Source: Balanoglossus misakiensis (taxonomy: Eukaryota > Hemichordata). Taken from it: 64,000 bases of DNA. Shown piece after piece: positions 12,801 through 26,800 of this stretch. Where the stretch lies: contig CM082596.2 of the NCBI GenBank assembly GCA_040954595.2, positions 1,488,001 to 1,552,000 of the forward strand. Direction: 5' to 3'. Both the position numbers and the translations under genes were made by a program. Numbering within the stretch: position 1 is the first letter of the stretch; the number at the start of each line of letters is the position of its first letter. The notes beneath the pieces are model-generated. The model saw only the letters and a program-made list of their open reading frames with translations, was not told the origin of the DNA and searched no databases.

Positions 12801-15800
12801 GATCCTCCTGGCTCTAGATAACTGCTTCTACATCTGTGTTCCATCAACATGGGGGATTTTGTTTTCTCTCCAAACTGCAGGGGTGTGACTGTCCTGCAGG
12901 GGTTGATATTGTCCATTCTGCTCACCAGCGACCTATCACAGACAACCACTCAGTCGTCCTTGACCATGAACTAAACTTCTTGTTTCTCAGAGGTCTTGAA
13001 CTAGCCATGACACAACAGTCTGCTCTAGAACAAAACAAGTCTGCATACATACATGTATGGCATTCCATAAAGATTTGTGATTCACATCAATCAGGATGGA
13101 CAAGCACTTCCCTGGTTTTCTGACAGAATACATGTTTGTCAAATTCCGTAAATCCATCCAAATCCCAACACAACACAATAGGGCATCACTCTGGAATGAC
13201 ATTTCTCATGGATAATCCCGGTAATGATAATAGCTCTGGGTAATACCTACATGTAAAGCCCAAACTACTGTCCCTAATGGACTCAGAAAATTGCCTCATC
13301 AAACACATACACACGGCATGTACATGTATCTCAAGAAATGTACAGAAAGCAATTCCTTCATTCCCATTTGACTGTATTGCTTTGAAAAGCTGAGGCACTG
13401 TCTTGTTGGCCAGAGGCTGTAATCTACTAATACATCTAAAGATTTGCAGAACAAGCTGCATGGCATGATGGGAAAACAAAGCATTGTGGGTATATAATAT
13501 ATGAATTTTGATACAATCAATTAATCAGCATTTTATTCTCCAAACTTCCCGAAACAGAATTTTTAATCAAATAGATTCATGGAAGCCATTTAATACCATT
13601 CCACGATATTGCTGCCATTGAAGTGATTCTCTGTTCAATCCTTTTGACATTTCAACCTGACATATCTGGAATTTCTAATAAATTCTAATTCATTGCATAT
13701 CTCTCTCTCCATACTCATATTTGATTCAAGGATAATGATTTCTGACTTGGCCGATCTCATGGGGTTTCAGGCCTGCCGTCAACGTCTATGTCTGAAATTT
13801 GGATTGACTCTTTAGGGTTAGGGATTTAGAGCCAATATGTCTTGTATTTTTCTCAAATAATCAAGTTGACTTGTTTTATGAATGTATACTGCAAGTCGCC
13901 TTTGGCCATACTTATACCACAATCAGTCTTTCTATAAATAGCTCAATTACGTATGACATAGCAACTAGGTCTGTTTGCTTGTTCAGTGCATTAGTTACTC
14001 CACTTCAACTGTAGGTCAGTTATATGCAAACGAACCAAAATTAACTTTACATGCAAATTTAACGAAATTGATTTTCCCAAGCTGTGGTTAACCACAGGCA
14101 ATTAATTAATTGCAACTACTTAAAAAAGGCGTTAGATGATTAATGAAACAGTGTCAACACAGACACATATTGCGGGATAGTCAATTTTATGAACGTGTTT
14201 AATTCATGATGGGGCAGACCTTATTCAATGAAGGAAATAAATAACATTGAACATTCATATTCCATAATCATACTGTATATTTACTGTCACATATGCTTTC
14301 AATTCCCTTGATGCTTGATTAAAACCTGTGAGCAAATTCTGAAAACTTGTCCTGTTTAATAGAAAATTTGGTTTTATTTTAAGATGTCCCCAGTTAAGGA
14401 ATACAGTGACCACTAATTTACATATGCCCACAACAGTCACATAAACAACCAAAAGACAATTAGACAGTTTGAATGAAAGACTGTGTCGTAATCTGTTTTG
14501 TTATAAAACTCCCCTGGATTGCGGTCATCACCTGCATTGTTGAAATCACAAGGCCATGTTTCAAATGCCTTCTTTGCAAATAACTGTCACAATCTCCATT
14601 GGCAGACAAATTACCTGCCACTTCCTGTGATGTAAATCACTGCAGATCATCACAAAGCTGACTCCAGGTATATTACTCCCTTCTCTTTTCACTCTTTCTT
14701 CAAATTGAACCAGTTATGGCCAATACAATAGCAGGCCTCGTTTCTATTATACTCACAAAGAAGACATGAAACAACAGCAAGGCCAGCTACCAACTCATCT
14801 ATCATGCAACAATGCAGACTTCAATTATAGGAATCTGTGCTCCTTTATGAAACTCACAGAAGGGAAGAATTTTGCATGACAAGCGAGCACATTTGAATCA
14901 CAGAGAAATCTTTCATGGGTTCAGTATGAATTGGATTTGAAAAGAGAATAAAGAAAAATTCCAAGACTTCTACTTGCAGGATATTTTCCGATGGGTGGCT
15001 ATGAGTGACTGCTGGGAACTGGACAATAGGGAATTCTTCTTAAAATGAACGCAATGTTTTATGATCCCTCCAAAGAATTCTGACCAATCTCACAGCCAGA
15101 GAATTATTAACATAATACACCACAGCAACTGAGAAATCTTGTCCCATATGGGACTGACCATGCATGCTATGATCCATAATCATCCGTACTCTCTACCAGG
15201 AAAGCTGTTCCTGGGCAATCCAACAATGCCGGATAATCTCTCCGTCTCCAGCAACAATTGTGACATGTTGGCACGGCGATCCATCACATAGTCAGAGGTT
15301 TCATATCAGTTCACAGCAAGTGAAGTCAGACTGTGGAGAGACCGCTCTTGTAATAAATAATTGTTGTCGGATTCAGATGTACAAACCCATGCTGAGAAAT
15401 GATGACAACTGAATGTACAGTACCTGTGTTATTGATCACCCAAGCAACTGTTAGTGCAATGCACCTAATTCCCATCTGAATCCAAATTCTCATCATTTCA
15501 CAAGATTTTTTATGGGCTAAAAGCTTCAAAAACCTGTGTTATAGACATGTTTTTCTTTAATGGATTCCTGCAGAACATTATATGTCATGTTTTGTGCTTT
15601 GAACAGACCATTAATCATAAACACATAATAAAAAAAAACATGAAAGGAAAATTTTATTGGGTGAGAAAATTTACAATCCTTTTCTTTACTTTGAATGACT
15701 GTCATGATCATCTCATGGGAGTACATAATGGGCGTATTTTTAAATCATGGGGAAAATCGCAGAGCTTGGTGCTTTGGTCATGTGATATGATGGAGACCAT

Positions 15801-18800
15801 TTTCCAAGGAACATTGCGTTGGTTGTTTATTTCACCAAGACTTTACACAGAGACCAGAGACCGTGTTGAGAGTTCAAGGTTTAAATGACCATTAAAGGTT
15901 CAAGGATTTGTATGACCCTTTAAACTTCTTTTAAAAGTATTTCCTGATTTCCTGGAGTGATGTCTTGTTTGTGACTTATTGTTTTAAACCAAGAACCTTC
16001 CAAGGTCAAAAGAGGAATATATGAAGATGTCATCACTTGGCAAAAACACACATGTTTGTCTTCTCTCAGAGACCTGGGATCTGTGCATGTCAGACTGATT
16101 TATATCATCTAATTGGATGTCTCCCCTAGGAAACACACACAAGCATCTAACAGATATTCCATGGATGATTCAGACCAAAAAACAGTCAGGTGAATAAACT
16201 GAAAGCAAACACATCAACTGCTTGTCATGCTTTGCATATCTCAAATCCTCCATATGACTGGATGCTTTGACTCCAGGGATGTGGCTGCTTAAGATATCTG
16301 ACAGGTTTCAACTGCATCTGGTGAAAATCAGCAGCCCTATTTCTGATGTACAGCCCACTCTCAAAGGCTGCTGTTTTTTATTGCCCCTTTTCACTTGCAG
16401 CTTAGCGCAGGGGTTCTTCTGTAGTGCAGACCCTGGATCTCATGTGCAAACATCGTTGTTTATTGTGCCCTATTCATTTTTGGCTTTCTCATCACCATTT
16501 GATGAAATCTCTCGCGATTTTGTTGCAGTAATGTTGCTAAAAGTAAAACCTAATTAATGCTTAGAATGTAATGCGACATAACATGAAACATACCATAAAG
16601 GAAACTTGGTTGGGTGAGACATAATGTATGAGCATGGGTTAATCCCACAGACATGCGAGTTCACATTGGGAGTATGGACCCACTTCAACAACAGTAGGTC
16701 AAGGTTAACATGTCATTGTCCCCTAAAAGCTGACAGGTAATACCATGGGCGAAATCCACCCCTTCAAACATTAAAATCGTTAAATAGGATAGCTAGATTC
16801 TGATGAGATATGGTAGTTTATGAGCGCTTCTCCTATACAAGGCAGGCTGGTACACTCCCACGCCATCTCCTAAATTGTAATACCAAGAATAAATGTCACA
16901 AGTATTATACCAGATTAACATTGCTATCGCTTAGAAATTACCATGGCAACAAACAATTTACAAAAAGGATGTACGTTTTCAATCTGAACATAATAGGATC
17001 TGATTTATAATATATTTAGAAACATCAATGAGCAATATCAATTTTTAAACTAGAAATATCAATTTTTAAACCAGCTGAAAATATCTGGGTCACTTCACAT
17101 GTAGCTTCACCTATAACATTAAAGATTCTACAAGTTCATCGTCCTAGGTGCCGGTATGTTGTTTTCCATACAAATCAATATCGTTCATTACTTTTACTGC
17201 TCCCATGGCAATAATGGAAAGCATCATAAACCAGTAAATCACAAAAAGCAATTATTTCAGATCATCAGCAATCCCATGTTTGCAATGTACAAGAAGAGCA
17301 TTAAAAGTACATGGTACAATTGTCACACCAAAAAAGATTAACCTCAGCCAGGGGGTTCAACGAATTCCTGTTGCTCATAAAATGTGTTGTTTACTATTAT
17401 TTTTTTTATAATACTATTGATCACTACTGGTCTGTTGTATTCATCTGACCTCACCAAACTAATATGAGAGTTCCCTGCAGTGAGGTGGTCACATTCTCAA
17501 AATGCGTGTGACAACCTCCCAACCTACACACTTGGAGATTTTTTTAATATGACATTTACCTCCCCGCCCACACAGTGGTTAGATGCAGGTACATGTACAG
17601 TAGGTATGTGGTCAGCTATGAGGAAGTCAACAACAGTGTCCAGTCTAAATACAATAGCAAAGAGGTTGACAACAAAGCTGTAGTCAGGTGACCACAGTGT
17701 TTCATATGAAACCACAATGAAGAAAACTCACTCAGTGTGAATTTCTGACTTCTTCTCTGATGAATTGAGGGAAATGGACCAAAACAGACCTTTTGTTTGT
17801 CTGTGTGTAACGATATGCAACAGTGATTGTGTGATGACATATTTGTATTTCATCGTTGGGTAACCTTAGTTCCAGCAAGGCCATACGTGTCCAGTGTGCT
17901 GTAACTTGTGTATTTTTAGATCTCAGCTGCTGCATCTGCCTGTAAAAGTTCAAGAACTCTTCTTGCCACAGATGAAATGTACATGTGTAAATTGTTACTG
18001 TTGTGTCTTTGTATGTCTGCTCATTAATTTCTGAGAATCCTTCAAGTAAGTGATGGTCAACAATTTATTTCCCATGTGACCAGTTTGGGAGACTGACTGC
18101 CACAATACAAGTCGACGTCGTGCTAGCCACCAGTGGTTGCTGGACCAGAATTCAGCAACTTCAGCGATAAATGTGAATTCTTGTCCAGAAACCTGACTAT
18201 GTACTTGCACTTGTAAGGTTTCGATTTCCCACAGAAGAATTTCAAAACATTTTAAATCACTTTCATTATTGTTGAAGTGATAATATGGTACCCAGCTACG
18301 CAGGAAACCAGAGAGAAACCGACATGAACATTTGCTATGCCACAATATAACAGTGACCTTGTCATTATGACGTACATCAACCACAGGCAGTACCAGATAT
18401 ACAGCCTACTCTCCCTTTCTCAGCAACCAACGTCAAATTTTACTCTTCGAGTGCGTTAATCATTCATATTTATAGACTTGGAGCCAAGCTCACTTCCATT
18501 GAAATAAGTATTCAGTCACAGATCCTGTGGAAGAAATGGATCTCTCCATCTCTGCACGTTCTCTGCGACTAGTTCAAAGAGCCCCCTATTGTTTACATAT
18601 CAAGTGTCATGTGATATCGAGTGCAGTGGTACATTTCGTGTCCTCATTAGCAAACACGTCGCGACGCCAAATTGACACAATTTACACGATTATTTTATAA
18701 TTTGAATAGAAAAGGCTTAATTAGAGCGCTATATTTCGAAGGTAAACGCGTCGATCGGTAAACAAACACCATCATCAAAGCGGCACTGAAGTAAAAACTG

Positions 18801-19391
18801 ATCGTCGAACGTCATCCGCCATAACATAACTGTGCATACGAAAAACAACTGACAAAATGTAAAACGCCCAACGGATAACCAAAATGCCTCAATTGCTGTG
18901 CAATTTCTACTCGTGTGGGCATCATTAGTTTTCTGCGATCGCCTTTTAAGATGTCATTATTATCATCTACCCCATCAAAGCCACGAAATAGTTGAAACCA
19001 TTGGACACATGCGATGTCAACATTGAGAGGTGTGCGTCTTTTCGACATGTGCCCCAACAGTCAACACCACTGCAGGGGAGGAATTTCACTCCAATTTTTC
19101 TGTCATTCTAGGGCACTTAAAAAGCATCTTACTTCAAGAGCAACAACAATATTACGTTAAAATCGACTGGTTCGATGACAAACATGAATATGCGGCGACG
19201 ACAAGGGGCCGTGTTAGGATATTTCCTGCTACGTTTTCGCAAGGTTGTTGCTGTGGTCGTTACTTACGACCCTAAAACTCGTGCGTGGAATCTGGAGATA
19301 GTGTTCATTTCTTACCTTTCTCTGTGGCTGGGAATGTGCTCAGGGGTTCTTCATCCCGGCTGACTTGCGTTATAATGGACGTACTGTCCAT
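6838..19391 (-). CDS. CTDSPL: CTD small phosphatase-like protein (SCP/CTDSP family), complete, spliced
   Basis: HAD-superfamily phosphatase. Vertebrate relatives dephosphorylate Ser5 of the RNA polymerase II C-terminal domain, act with REST in silencing neuronal genes, and also act on SMADs. Constitutive coding exons, 5' to 3': 19391-19316, 9236-9112, 8560-8465, 8217-8161, 8010-7918, 7758-7660, 7314-7228, 7014-6838. All have GT/AG borders and compatible phases, giving 269 aa, close to human CTDSPL. The N-terminus starts [10 protein letters not shown] and carries [16 protein letters not shown], the CTDSP N-terminal signature with a palmitoylation-type Cys pair. The catalytic DLDET motif is at residues 88-92, with Asp88 as nucleophile and Asp90 as general acid by family knowledge. 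The conserved GNYVKDLSRLG and VDNSPASY motifs follow. The tail ends in MNSINS. An optional exon lies at 11972-12067. One gene apparently stands for the vertebrate CTDSP1/2/L set; that is inference. Confidence 0.93.
8134..8149 (-). promoter_or_regulatory. CTCF-like word in CTDSP intron
   Basis: The minus strand reads CCACTAGGCGGCGCCC, close to the CTCF core CCASYAGRKGGC with one mismatch. It lies between coding exons of the phosphatase. This is a motif match only. Confidence 0.25.
9237..11971. other. CTDSP intron sequence, nothing further recognised
   Basis: Intron between the FCCF-motif exon (9112-9236) and the candidate cassette exon. Short TG/TACATG-rich runs occur near 11.2-11.5 kb. No other exon with paired splice sites and coding character was found. 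Confidence 0.6.
11972..12067 (-). CDS. CTDSPL: Candidate in-frame cassette exon of the CTDSP gene (32 codons)
   Basis: A 96-nt open block on the coding strand has acceptor ttgtgcag just upstream and donor gtaggt just downstream. It begins with the last two bases of a codon and ends with the first base of another, so it is phase 1 at both ends. Exon 1 (ends at 19316) and the next exon (starts at 9236) also meet in phase 1. The block can therefore be included or skipped without breaking the frame. It would insert about 32 residues, including [18 protein letters not shown], between the IITQV leader and the KKPRNRG/FCCF segment. No counterpart is known to me in vertebrate CTDSP proteins. It may be lineage-specific, an alternative exon, or chance. 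Confidence 0.5.
17034..17071. repeat. Two direct copies of AATATCAATTTTTAAAC
   Basis: A 17-bp word repeated at 17034-17050 and 17055-17071 inside the CTDSP first intron. Minor local duplication. Confidence 0.8.
18472..18484. repeat. Second copy of dispersed word atagacttggagc
   Basis: Identical to 5414-5426, where it forms an arm of a perfect inverted repeat. Probably the edge of a dispersed repeat, here within the CpG-rich part of CTDSP intron 1. Confidence 0.4.
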
Positions 19392-19900
19392 CTATGCCAA
19401 CTTGGTTTCTAATCCACGCCGTGATCGTGCAAAATTCGACGATAAATTTGCCCCGGAAAACTTCGTACACATTCAAAATGGACGAAAAGGACAACATGGA
19501 AATGAAAATAAATAGAAATTTACAGATACGGTTTCAAGATCCCCCTTAAAGTCGATAAGCAAACTTGTGCATTATATCGCCCAGAAATCTGGTACCATTT
19601 CATCAATCTGTTTTGATTAGAGTAATTAGGCATAAAATACTAGGCTACAGGAATTCACCTTTCTCTTTATGGTGCGAAACAAAGTAGAAACCAACTTAGC
19701 GCCAAAACCCTTTGATGAGGAAATCACGAAACTGCCAGGCCAGTTACCTTATGTGATTGACAAGAGACGTTCGTTGTTTGCGTGCGGCAATACGCCGATA
19801 GGAACGCTCCACCCTTTTCCTCGTTCACAGTTGTTTTTCTACCAATATTTCCACATTAAAACGGCAAATGAAAACCCAAAGTACTTGTGTTATATGTTAT
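19392..19900 (-). promoter_or_regulatory. Probable 5' UTR and promoter region of the CTDSP gene
   Basis: This lies directly upstream of the [10 protein letters not shown] start codon. CpG dinucleotides are clearly more frequent between about 18.6 and 19.9 kb than in the neighbouring sequence, which fits a CpG-rich promoter. No TATA box or transcription start was identified, so the limits are arbitrary. Confidence 0.4.
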
Positions 19901-22900
19901 AGTTCTTCTGATGTATTTAGATGTATCCCCAAACGATAGTTTTGGGACACAATATTGATGGTAAGGCAGATACCGCAACGAGCTGATCTTGAGGTCAGAG
20001 GTCATTCTGATATACCAGGATCAAGAGCTGTTAAGTACATACCAAAATCATACTTAAAACTTTTAACAGTTTCATATGGATTTCCACAGGTAATGTAGGT
20101 ATAATACATTATATCACCAAATGATTATGATACTTAGAAACTGTTTTGAGGAGATCTACATTGAAAGTGAAAGTTTTAAAACTAATCGATGGGTGTGTAT
20201 TTAAAAAGTCATCGTGACCTTTAAGTGAGACAGACGAAAGGGCAAGTTGCCCCTTCTATGATTATGTAGTTCAAACCAACTATTCTAGCCCCACTGGTAT
20301 GGTGAAAGTGTCCTGCAATCGAGGGACATAGTCATAACCTAGCTATGCCTGACAGGGTGGTGTGGTTACCATGGAGATGGTGACACCAATTAGAAAGTGT
20401 TAAAAAGGTTGTGGTTTGAGGCCCAGCAGTGGCTAGCTGATAACAACACAAACAGTTCTGCCCATGCAGCTGGTTATAAGAGTCAAATCAATGCTCATTG
20501 TTTATTTGCAGTGATATATATGACCTGGTGGGCATAATGAACCCAGCCACAAATTTTGAATTTTTGGAAGAACTGAACTTACGATGTTAGACCTGGAAAA
20601 GGGAGGCAGAATAGACTACCATTTTGCACTGTGGATTTTTTCCATATCTCTGAAGATTGCCAGATTATTAAGCATAATTGTATACAGAAGAAGTTCACAC
20701 CTTATTTGTTGTTCTCTGTGCTTTCCAGTGTTCTTCCCTGGTGATACACTTTAGGAGCTAAGAACTCTTGAGGGCGCTATACATGATAGCTGACCATTAT
20801 TTGTATCATCTTTAAGGATCTGATTACAGCATCTTCTTCTGTCAATAGTTAGCCCATGTGTCTTTCTGGTGCAAACTTTAAAAAAATGGAAGAAAACAGA
20901 GAAGTTGATGTCAACAAAAAAGAATAGAAAAGTTTCAATCCTCAGAGCTGTACAAGTTCAGTATAGGTTCAGGAAGGTAGTTTAATATTAGGTTCAAGGC
21001 CATGACAACGGCCTCAGACTAACTCACAACCCACATTCTACTTGGCAGTTCATTGTGTGAAACGTAAATTGGATTATTATCACAGTTAATGGCACTGCAC
21101 TGCTTTTATGTGGAGATTAGATAGTGCTATCACATCTACTCGACACGTATAAAAAGGGGAGTCTCTCGGACTCACAGTTGACTCTTTGGTTTAAGGCACA
21201 AACACTCGAATGAAAAATGCCCTGTACTTGTACTCGATATGTACATGTACATGAATTTCAAGTTCAACTACAACACTACAGTCAAAATAATTACCTAGCA
21301 TGAAGAAATGGTTGATCTCTGTCTACCAAGGGTTGCATTGCAGAATGGTGGACAATATTGACCAATTGAGGGCGCATATTAGTGCCTGGTTGCCTGTTGC
21401 ATACATGAAGAACTCAGTAGTGGAGGGATTTTTTTAGTGGATGGGCGTTTTCTATTAAAGGTGTGAAAACTGTATGTACCTATCAACATAAATGAGATTA
21501 CTGCAGGAATTAAGCACATATGTCCACTAAACTGTCTTCTTGTAAAGTCCATATGTTTGTCAAAACAATAATCAAATCAGAAAGATCATTATAGATAACT
21601 GATACATGTATAAACTATTTTTGGCTTGGTACGGAAAATCTTGTCTGTGGTAAAAGTCACCAAGATTGTAGGGCTGTAGTCTTGTTATTGTTTTATTAAT
21701 CATTACCATTGCTAGGCAACCTGACACTCATACACGGTAGAAAGACTGTCTTCAGTCTACAATTTCATCTTTTTCTCTTAAAAACAGTAAGATCAATCAT
21801 CAGATCCTTCAACTGAAACACAGCACATTTGTCAAATATCAGGTGGTGCTGTATTGGCCGGAGGAAACACTCTCAAAGCCGAAAAAAAATGATCAGCACT
21901 GCTCCAGAATAAAACCTCGCACACACTGACTTGTGCAGTTTTCCATGGAGACCCATTGCTGAAGAATTCACACACAGGCAAGAGATAGAGAAACTCACTC
22001 TTGTCATACTTCCTCATTCTAATGCTGTTAGTATAGAAAGTTATGGAACATGGACTTGTAATCTCATACAAAGTTACCATGACAACTATGATATGTCATG
22101 TGATGGTGTTTAAGCATCACTTGGTTTAGTTCCTCCACTGGGAGTGACTGTAGTGATGGCAACCATCACGCCTCCTGGGAGTGAAACAGGCATGGATTTC
22201 CAGGAAGCACTTGTATGCAACCAAAGTGTGTCAGTACATTCCAACACAACGCCCAGCTTATTTGGGAATGATGCATAGCCATGCCTGGCAGGTGTGATAG
22301 CAGGCATACTCTGTTCAAAGCAGGGTTCAAAGTGCATCTTGGCACGTGATGTACAATGTATTGCATCATGTAAGCCCGGCCCCGGGGAGATACGTAACAA
22401 GAATATGCAACTATCTGTATCTGTCTTCAAAGTAGCAATGCAAATATCGTGTACAGTTAATACTGTGTCTGAATAGCCATCTGGTGGATTCTCAGGGAAC
22501 AGTGAACCCTTAACAATTTGTTTTTCATTTTTCATTTTTATGAGGGACCTTGTACCTTCCTCTCTACTTTTAGAATAAAAATTAGTTGTAAACGCATTCT
22601 CAGTATAAAGGAAGTGAAAGACAAAATTGAGACCAAACAGTTGCCAAAACAATATTGGCTATGTTTTGAACAAGAATCAAATTTGAGAGCTGTTTCTGAA
22701 AAAGTTTAGAACTCCCTCATTAACATTGATTTCCACACAAACCAGAGAGTTTAGTGGAACTCAGTTAAAGGTGTAATTTTCGTCCGTAACTTAGGGGAAC
22801 CAAAACAAAGATGCTGAGGTTCATTATCATATTTCATATTAAATATCATCTATTTATATCAGTCCAGGATGTTTACTTTTTTATATAAAGCCTTTACTTC

Positions 22901-23821
22901 CTATTTAATGTTTGGTCTGGGAAAGTTTTATTTGAAAGTTTTTATAAGCAGGACGAAACTCACGAAAATGAACATGGGATAAAAGATATATATGCAATGA
23001 CTATAAGTTTCCAGTTGAAATAATTTGAGATTTTTCTTTGTATTTCTGAAGCTGAGAATCAGTAATACAATGTTATCCTGACTTCAGTACATTTGTGCAT
23101 GGTGACATTGGATTTATTTAGCTGTCAATATGTGCCAACATTTGAAAAATACTGGTGTATTCAACTGGAAGAATTCTGTCCACAGTATGTTCACTTCTCT
23201 TTACGTATGAGGTCAGAAAATTTGGCACAACTTCAAGAAAGTCCTATCTGCGTAATCTCACCTGAGAAGGACTGAAGGACGTCTGATGAAACAGCAAAAA
23301 GTTTTGTACAATTTCAGAACTTTTATTGTTGAAAGATGAAACTACCTGTAATAAAACTTTGGTTGATAAACTTTTGGTGGACTAGATTTGTCTGCACTAT
23401 ATCAGTGTTGTAGATCAATTTAGGATAAAAAAGACAGTATAACCATGTCCTTTTGAGTAACATCTACTCTTTTGTTGACGTTTGAGATTTGAAAGTTTTG
23501 TAAATACAAATGATTCAGAGATTAGTCAGTTATTAAGTTCTGTTCTTCAACCTCGTTCCCCACAAAATTTGTCTGTAGTTTTGTTTCTTCACAGTATTGG
23601 AAACGGAAAACTATCCAGGATTTTTTTTTTATCCTGGGCCGAGGCTGGATGGGTGGAGGTACCATCTTAAGATGTAGATAAGATCTTTAAGTCTTACTCG
23701 TCAGGAGGTTAGTAGCATTTAGGGTGTTGACTTGAAGAGCTGCTCATCTGCTCTTCCTCGCATTAAGAAAAGTGAGCATAGTGACAAAGTTTTATCAGAG
23801 GTTGACTAAAAGTTTGGAACT
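19901..23821. other. Divergent intergenic spacer
   Basis: Spacer between the CTDSP promoter (minus) and the first SLC15 gene (plus). It should hold the 5' UTR and promoter of the transporter. A 180-codon minus-strand frame (22110-22652) has no recognisable domain and no splice context. A CTCF-like word TTGAGGGCGCTATA lies at 20768-20781. No other feature is supported. Confidence 0.5.
20768..20781 (+). promoter_or_regulatory. CTCF-like word TTGAGGGCGCTATA
   Basis: Resembles the 3' part of the CTCF consensus (YAGRGGGCGCTA). It lies in the spacer between two divergently transcribed genes. Motif match only. Confidence 0.25.
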
Positions 23822-26800
23822 ATGGCGCCAACAGCGACTGCAGAGGCAGAATCTCAGGCTGAAATCCCCATGGAGAACGCAGAAAATTTTGCTTCCAAGG
23901 AGAATGGAAATGCTGTCCCTGAGGAAAAAACTTGTAAGTGGTGTTGTTGTGTTGTCATATGTGTTACGCATCAGCTTCTTGAGATATCGAGTAGAACTGT
24001 CTCTGTTTGTTGGAAAGACAATTGGTAGAAAGTTCTGTCCTATTCATGGATGAAGTTTTATACAAATTGTACCATACTGGTGCAGTGGTTGGGTGTGGGG
24101 CGTTCTTATGAGAACAGATGGATTTAATGGATAAATATGAAAATTGAAAATCATGATATCATCCTCAACCAAAGTACAAACCCTGCCCATACAACATTTA
24201 CCGTATCAGAAAATCAGATGGTGCAAAGTATGTCCTGTTGGAGCACAAGGTGTGTGACTCATATGTGCCACTTCTTAATTCTGCCAAGTAGAATTTTTAG
24301 ATTTTTAATAAGTTTGTTTTGAGCTAGGAAAGTATAGATTGGACATGTGCTCCTCATGAGACGGGAATTTAATGGAATAGAGTTGTTTAGCCTGGCTGAT
24401 GTTATACAGGATGGTGTTTTTGATGGGAACAACCATCCAGGTGTGTGTATCCAGGATGAGTTGCCTGATTGGAATCTGTAAACTTCCTACACTTTTTAGT
24501 TGTTCTGACCCATCAGGTAGTCATTACTGAAGGGCAAGGAGCTTTTCAGATCCATTCAGTGTTGCTTAGAGAAGACAAGTATTTCTTTAATGAAATAACA
24601 GTCACCTCTCCACAAATGAGATCATGTATATGACACTTTTTTATAGATGTTTTCCAATGTTAGAATTGCTATGTGCAACTTTTACCACATAAACAATGAT
24701 TTACCATGGTAACATCTTTAGAATTACCAAAATATATTGTGAAATTAAAATAAAATGTGAGTGAACACATGGCATATCAGGGCAGGCTGAGTGAATATAA
24801 CTGTTAACAGTATCATTACAATCACAAATACTGTCTGTGTTGTTTTGTTAACGGATTTACTTCAGACATGGCAGTACAACTTACATAACTTGACATCGTT
24901 GTTGATTAACATCAGACAACTCCTACACGTGTGCTTGTTCGCATACCAATTGTTCTCAGGTCCACTTGCTGCTGTTTGGTCATTCTCCTTTGAAGAAAAA
25001 AAAATGTGTAACTGTAAAAATTTGCAAGATTTAAACAATATTGGCTTTTGTCAGCCAAGTTGTAATTAAACAGAACAACCTTGTTACAGATGCACTTATC
25101 TGGTTCAGACAAGACTTTCAAGGTTGATGATTGGATTTCAAAGTGTTACAGACATGTCTATCGTGTGTGTATAGTCATTAAATGCTAGATAGAAACAGTT
25201 GAAATATGATAAACTAGTACGAACATGCACAAATCTTATATTCTGTCTGTTTCTTGTGCAATAGAGTGATACAGTGATTTCTCCTACTGATAAAATATGA
25301 CATAGTTAAGGTTTGAACCAATCAGTAGCCAGCATGTATCACTGTATCACTTTGAGTGCTGGATTTTATTTTATTTTTTCACAGTTTCTCTCAATGTCAT
25401 GATATGATGTCCCTGGGTGTGGCCTGTCTCAAGGTCCATGTGTTTACAGTAGGTCGGGACTATGTGGACGTTGTTTGTACTACCATGATCACCAAATATT
25501 ATCAAATTCGGTTTCCATGATTCAGTGATCCACACAATCATGCATCAGTCCCTCATACAGCACTTGCTAGCACCTGTGCAAGAGTGGTACAATCCCATAA
25601 ATTATCATATGTAATAATTTCTATTTTAATGACACATGTCGATGAATACCCTGCGTTACCACTTTCCGTATTACCACTCAGCTGACGGAACTAATGCGGC
25701 CGACAGTATACTATTGATGTCAGAGTATCCTTCAAGGAAATTAGTGAGTTTTCTGTCATTTCAAATTATTCCCTGTTAGACGTTTTAGTGGTACTTGTAG
25801 TTTTGCTGTGGTGTTTATTGGTGAATGTGATAGAGTCGGTAGTGAAACATGTTTTATGGAGCAACCAGTCATTTGTGCACCCATTCTTTGACACGCAAAA
25901 TAAGTACACGTACCTGATTGTACAAATAAGCAATAAATCTTCATTAATTTTGCTTTTGTGACGAACAATGAGACATTGTAATTTGCAAATAAATTGGTAG
26001 TTACATCATGGTGGATAGGTTTAGAATTTCTAGTGAAAGTATGTTAATGTGCATGTACCTGTAGAATTTGTATTTCACGAAAGCAACGGCAAGTTTACAA
26101 TGGATAATTGTATTTAAGATGTTAATTGTTTCAGACTGAGGAATTTTCAGTTCATCCGTATTACAATTGACCACATCTGTGGAAATGTGTTTAAGAGATG
26201 ACAGTTTTTTTTATGATAAAATGATATATGTCACATGACAGACTAATAATATCCTACCATATGGTGAGGTATTGACCTTGATTTTTTGTAGTATAATTTC
26301 AATATACACTGACTACCAACAGAAAAGATTGCATGTCATTTCCAGTCTGTCATTTGCAATCATAGAAGGTTGAAAAAAGGGAAGAGAATGGCAATAATCC
26401 CATGATCTGTTTTCATATAGTCACCTGATAACAGATCATATCCTTTGTAAGCAAGCACAGTGAGTTTCACTTTCGGTCTTTTTGTACATGACGCGCCCAG
26501 TTCAGTAACCACCGGGGAGTCTGTATCAGATATTTTGCCGAAACTTTGCAATGACCTTTCCTTGGTGAAATGTGTACTACAAATCACTGAATGATCTAAA
26601 ATTCATTCCCTTCAAGCAAATGCTATCATTTCATTGAAATTCATTGACAAGCCAATAATCCTTTGACAGTACAAATCGGTTGGATGCAATTTATCGCCAA
26701 TAGATTGCTACATGCTGTGTGCACCTTATCAGTGATCATGTAGTTATTAATATTTATACCTGCATTACACTGTAATTTGACAGTAATTACAGATTGCGCT

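Larger units (their letters stand above)
12068..19315. other. Large first intron of the CTDSP gene
   Basis: About 7.2 kb between exon 1 and the candidate cassette exon. Open frames at 17524-17715 and 17995-18384 (both minus) were examined and not accepted. A direct repeat lies near 17.03 kb. CpG frequency rises from about 18.5 kb towards exon 1, as expected near a promoter. No tRNA or recognisable miRNA was seen. Confidence 0.6.

Noticed and set aside
17524-17715. Minus-strand frame with a donor-like gtaaat at its end, inside CTDSP intron 1
   Set aside because: Its phases do not fit the CTDSP exons and no partner exon or family was found.
17995-18384. 129-codon minus-strand frame with an SH3-like WWLAR...QTG stretch
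   Set aside because: The spacing and the upstream ALYDY part of an SH3 domain are missing, and there is no supporting splice structure; probably coincidental.
9237-19315. Possible intronic miR-26 as in vertebrate CTDSP genes
   Set aside because: The mature miR-26 core (minus-strand ttcaagtaat) was looked for by eye in the introns and not seen.
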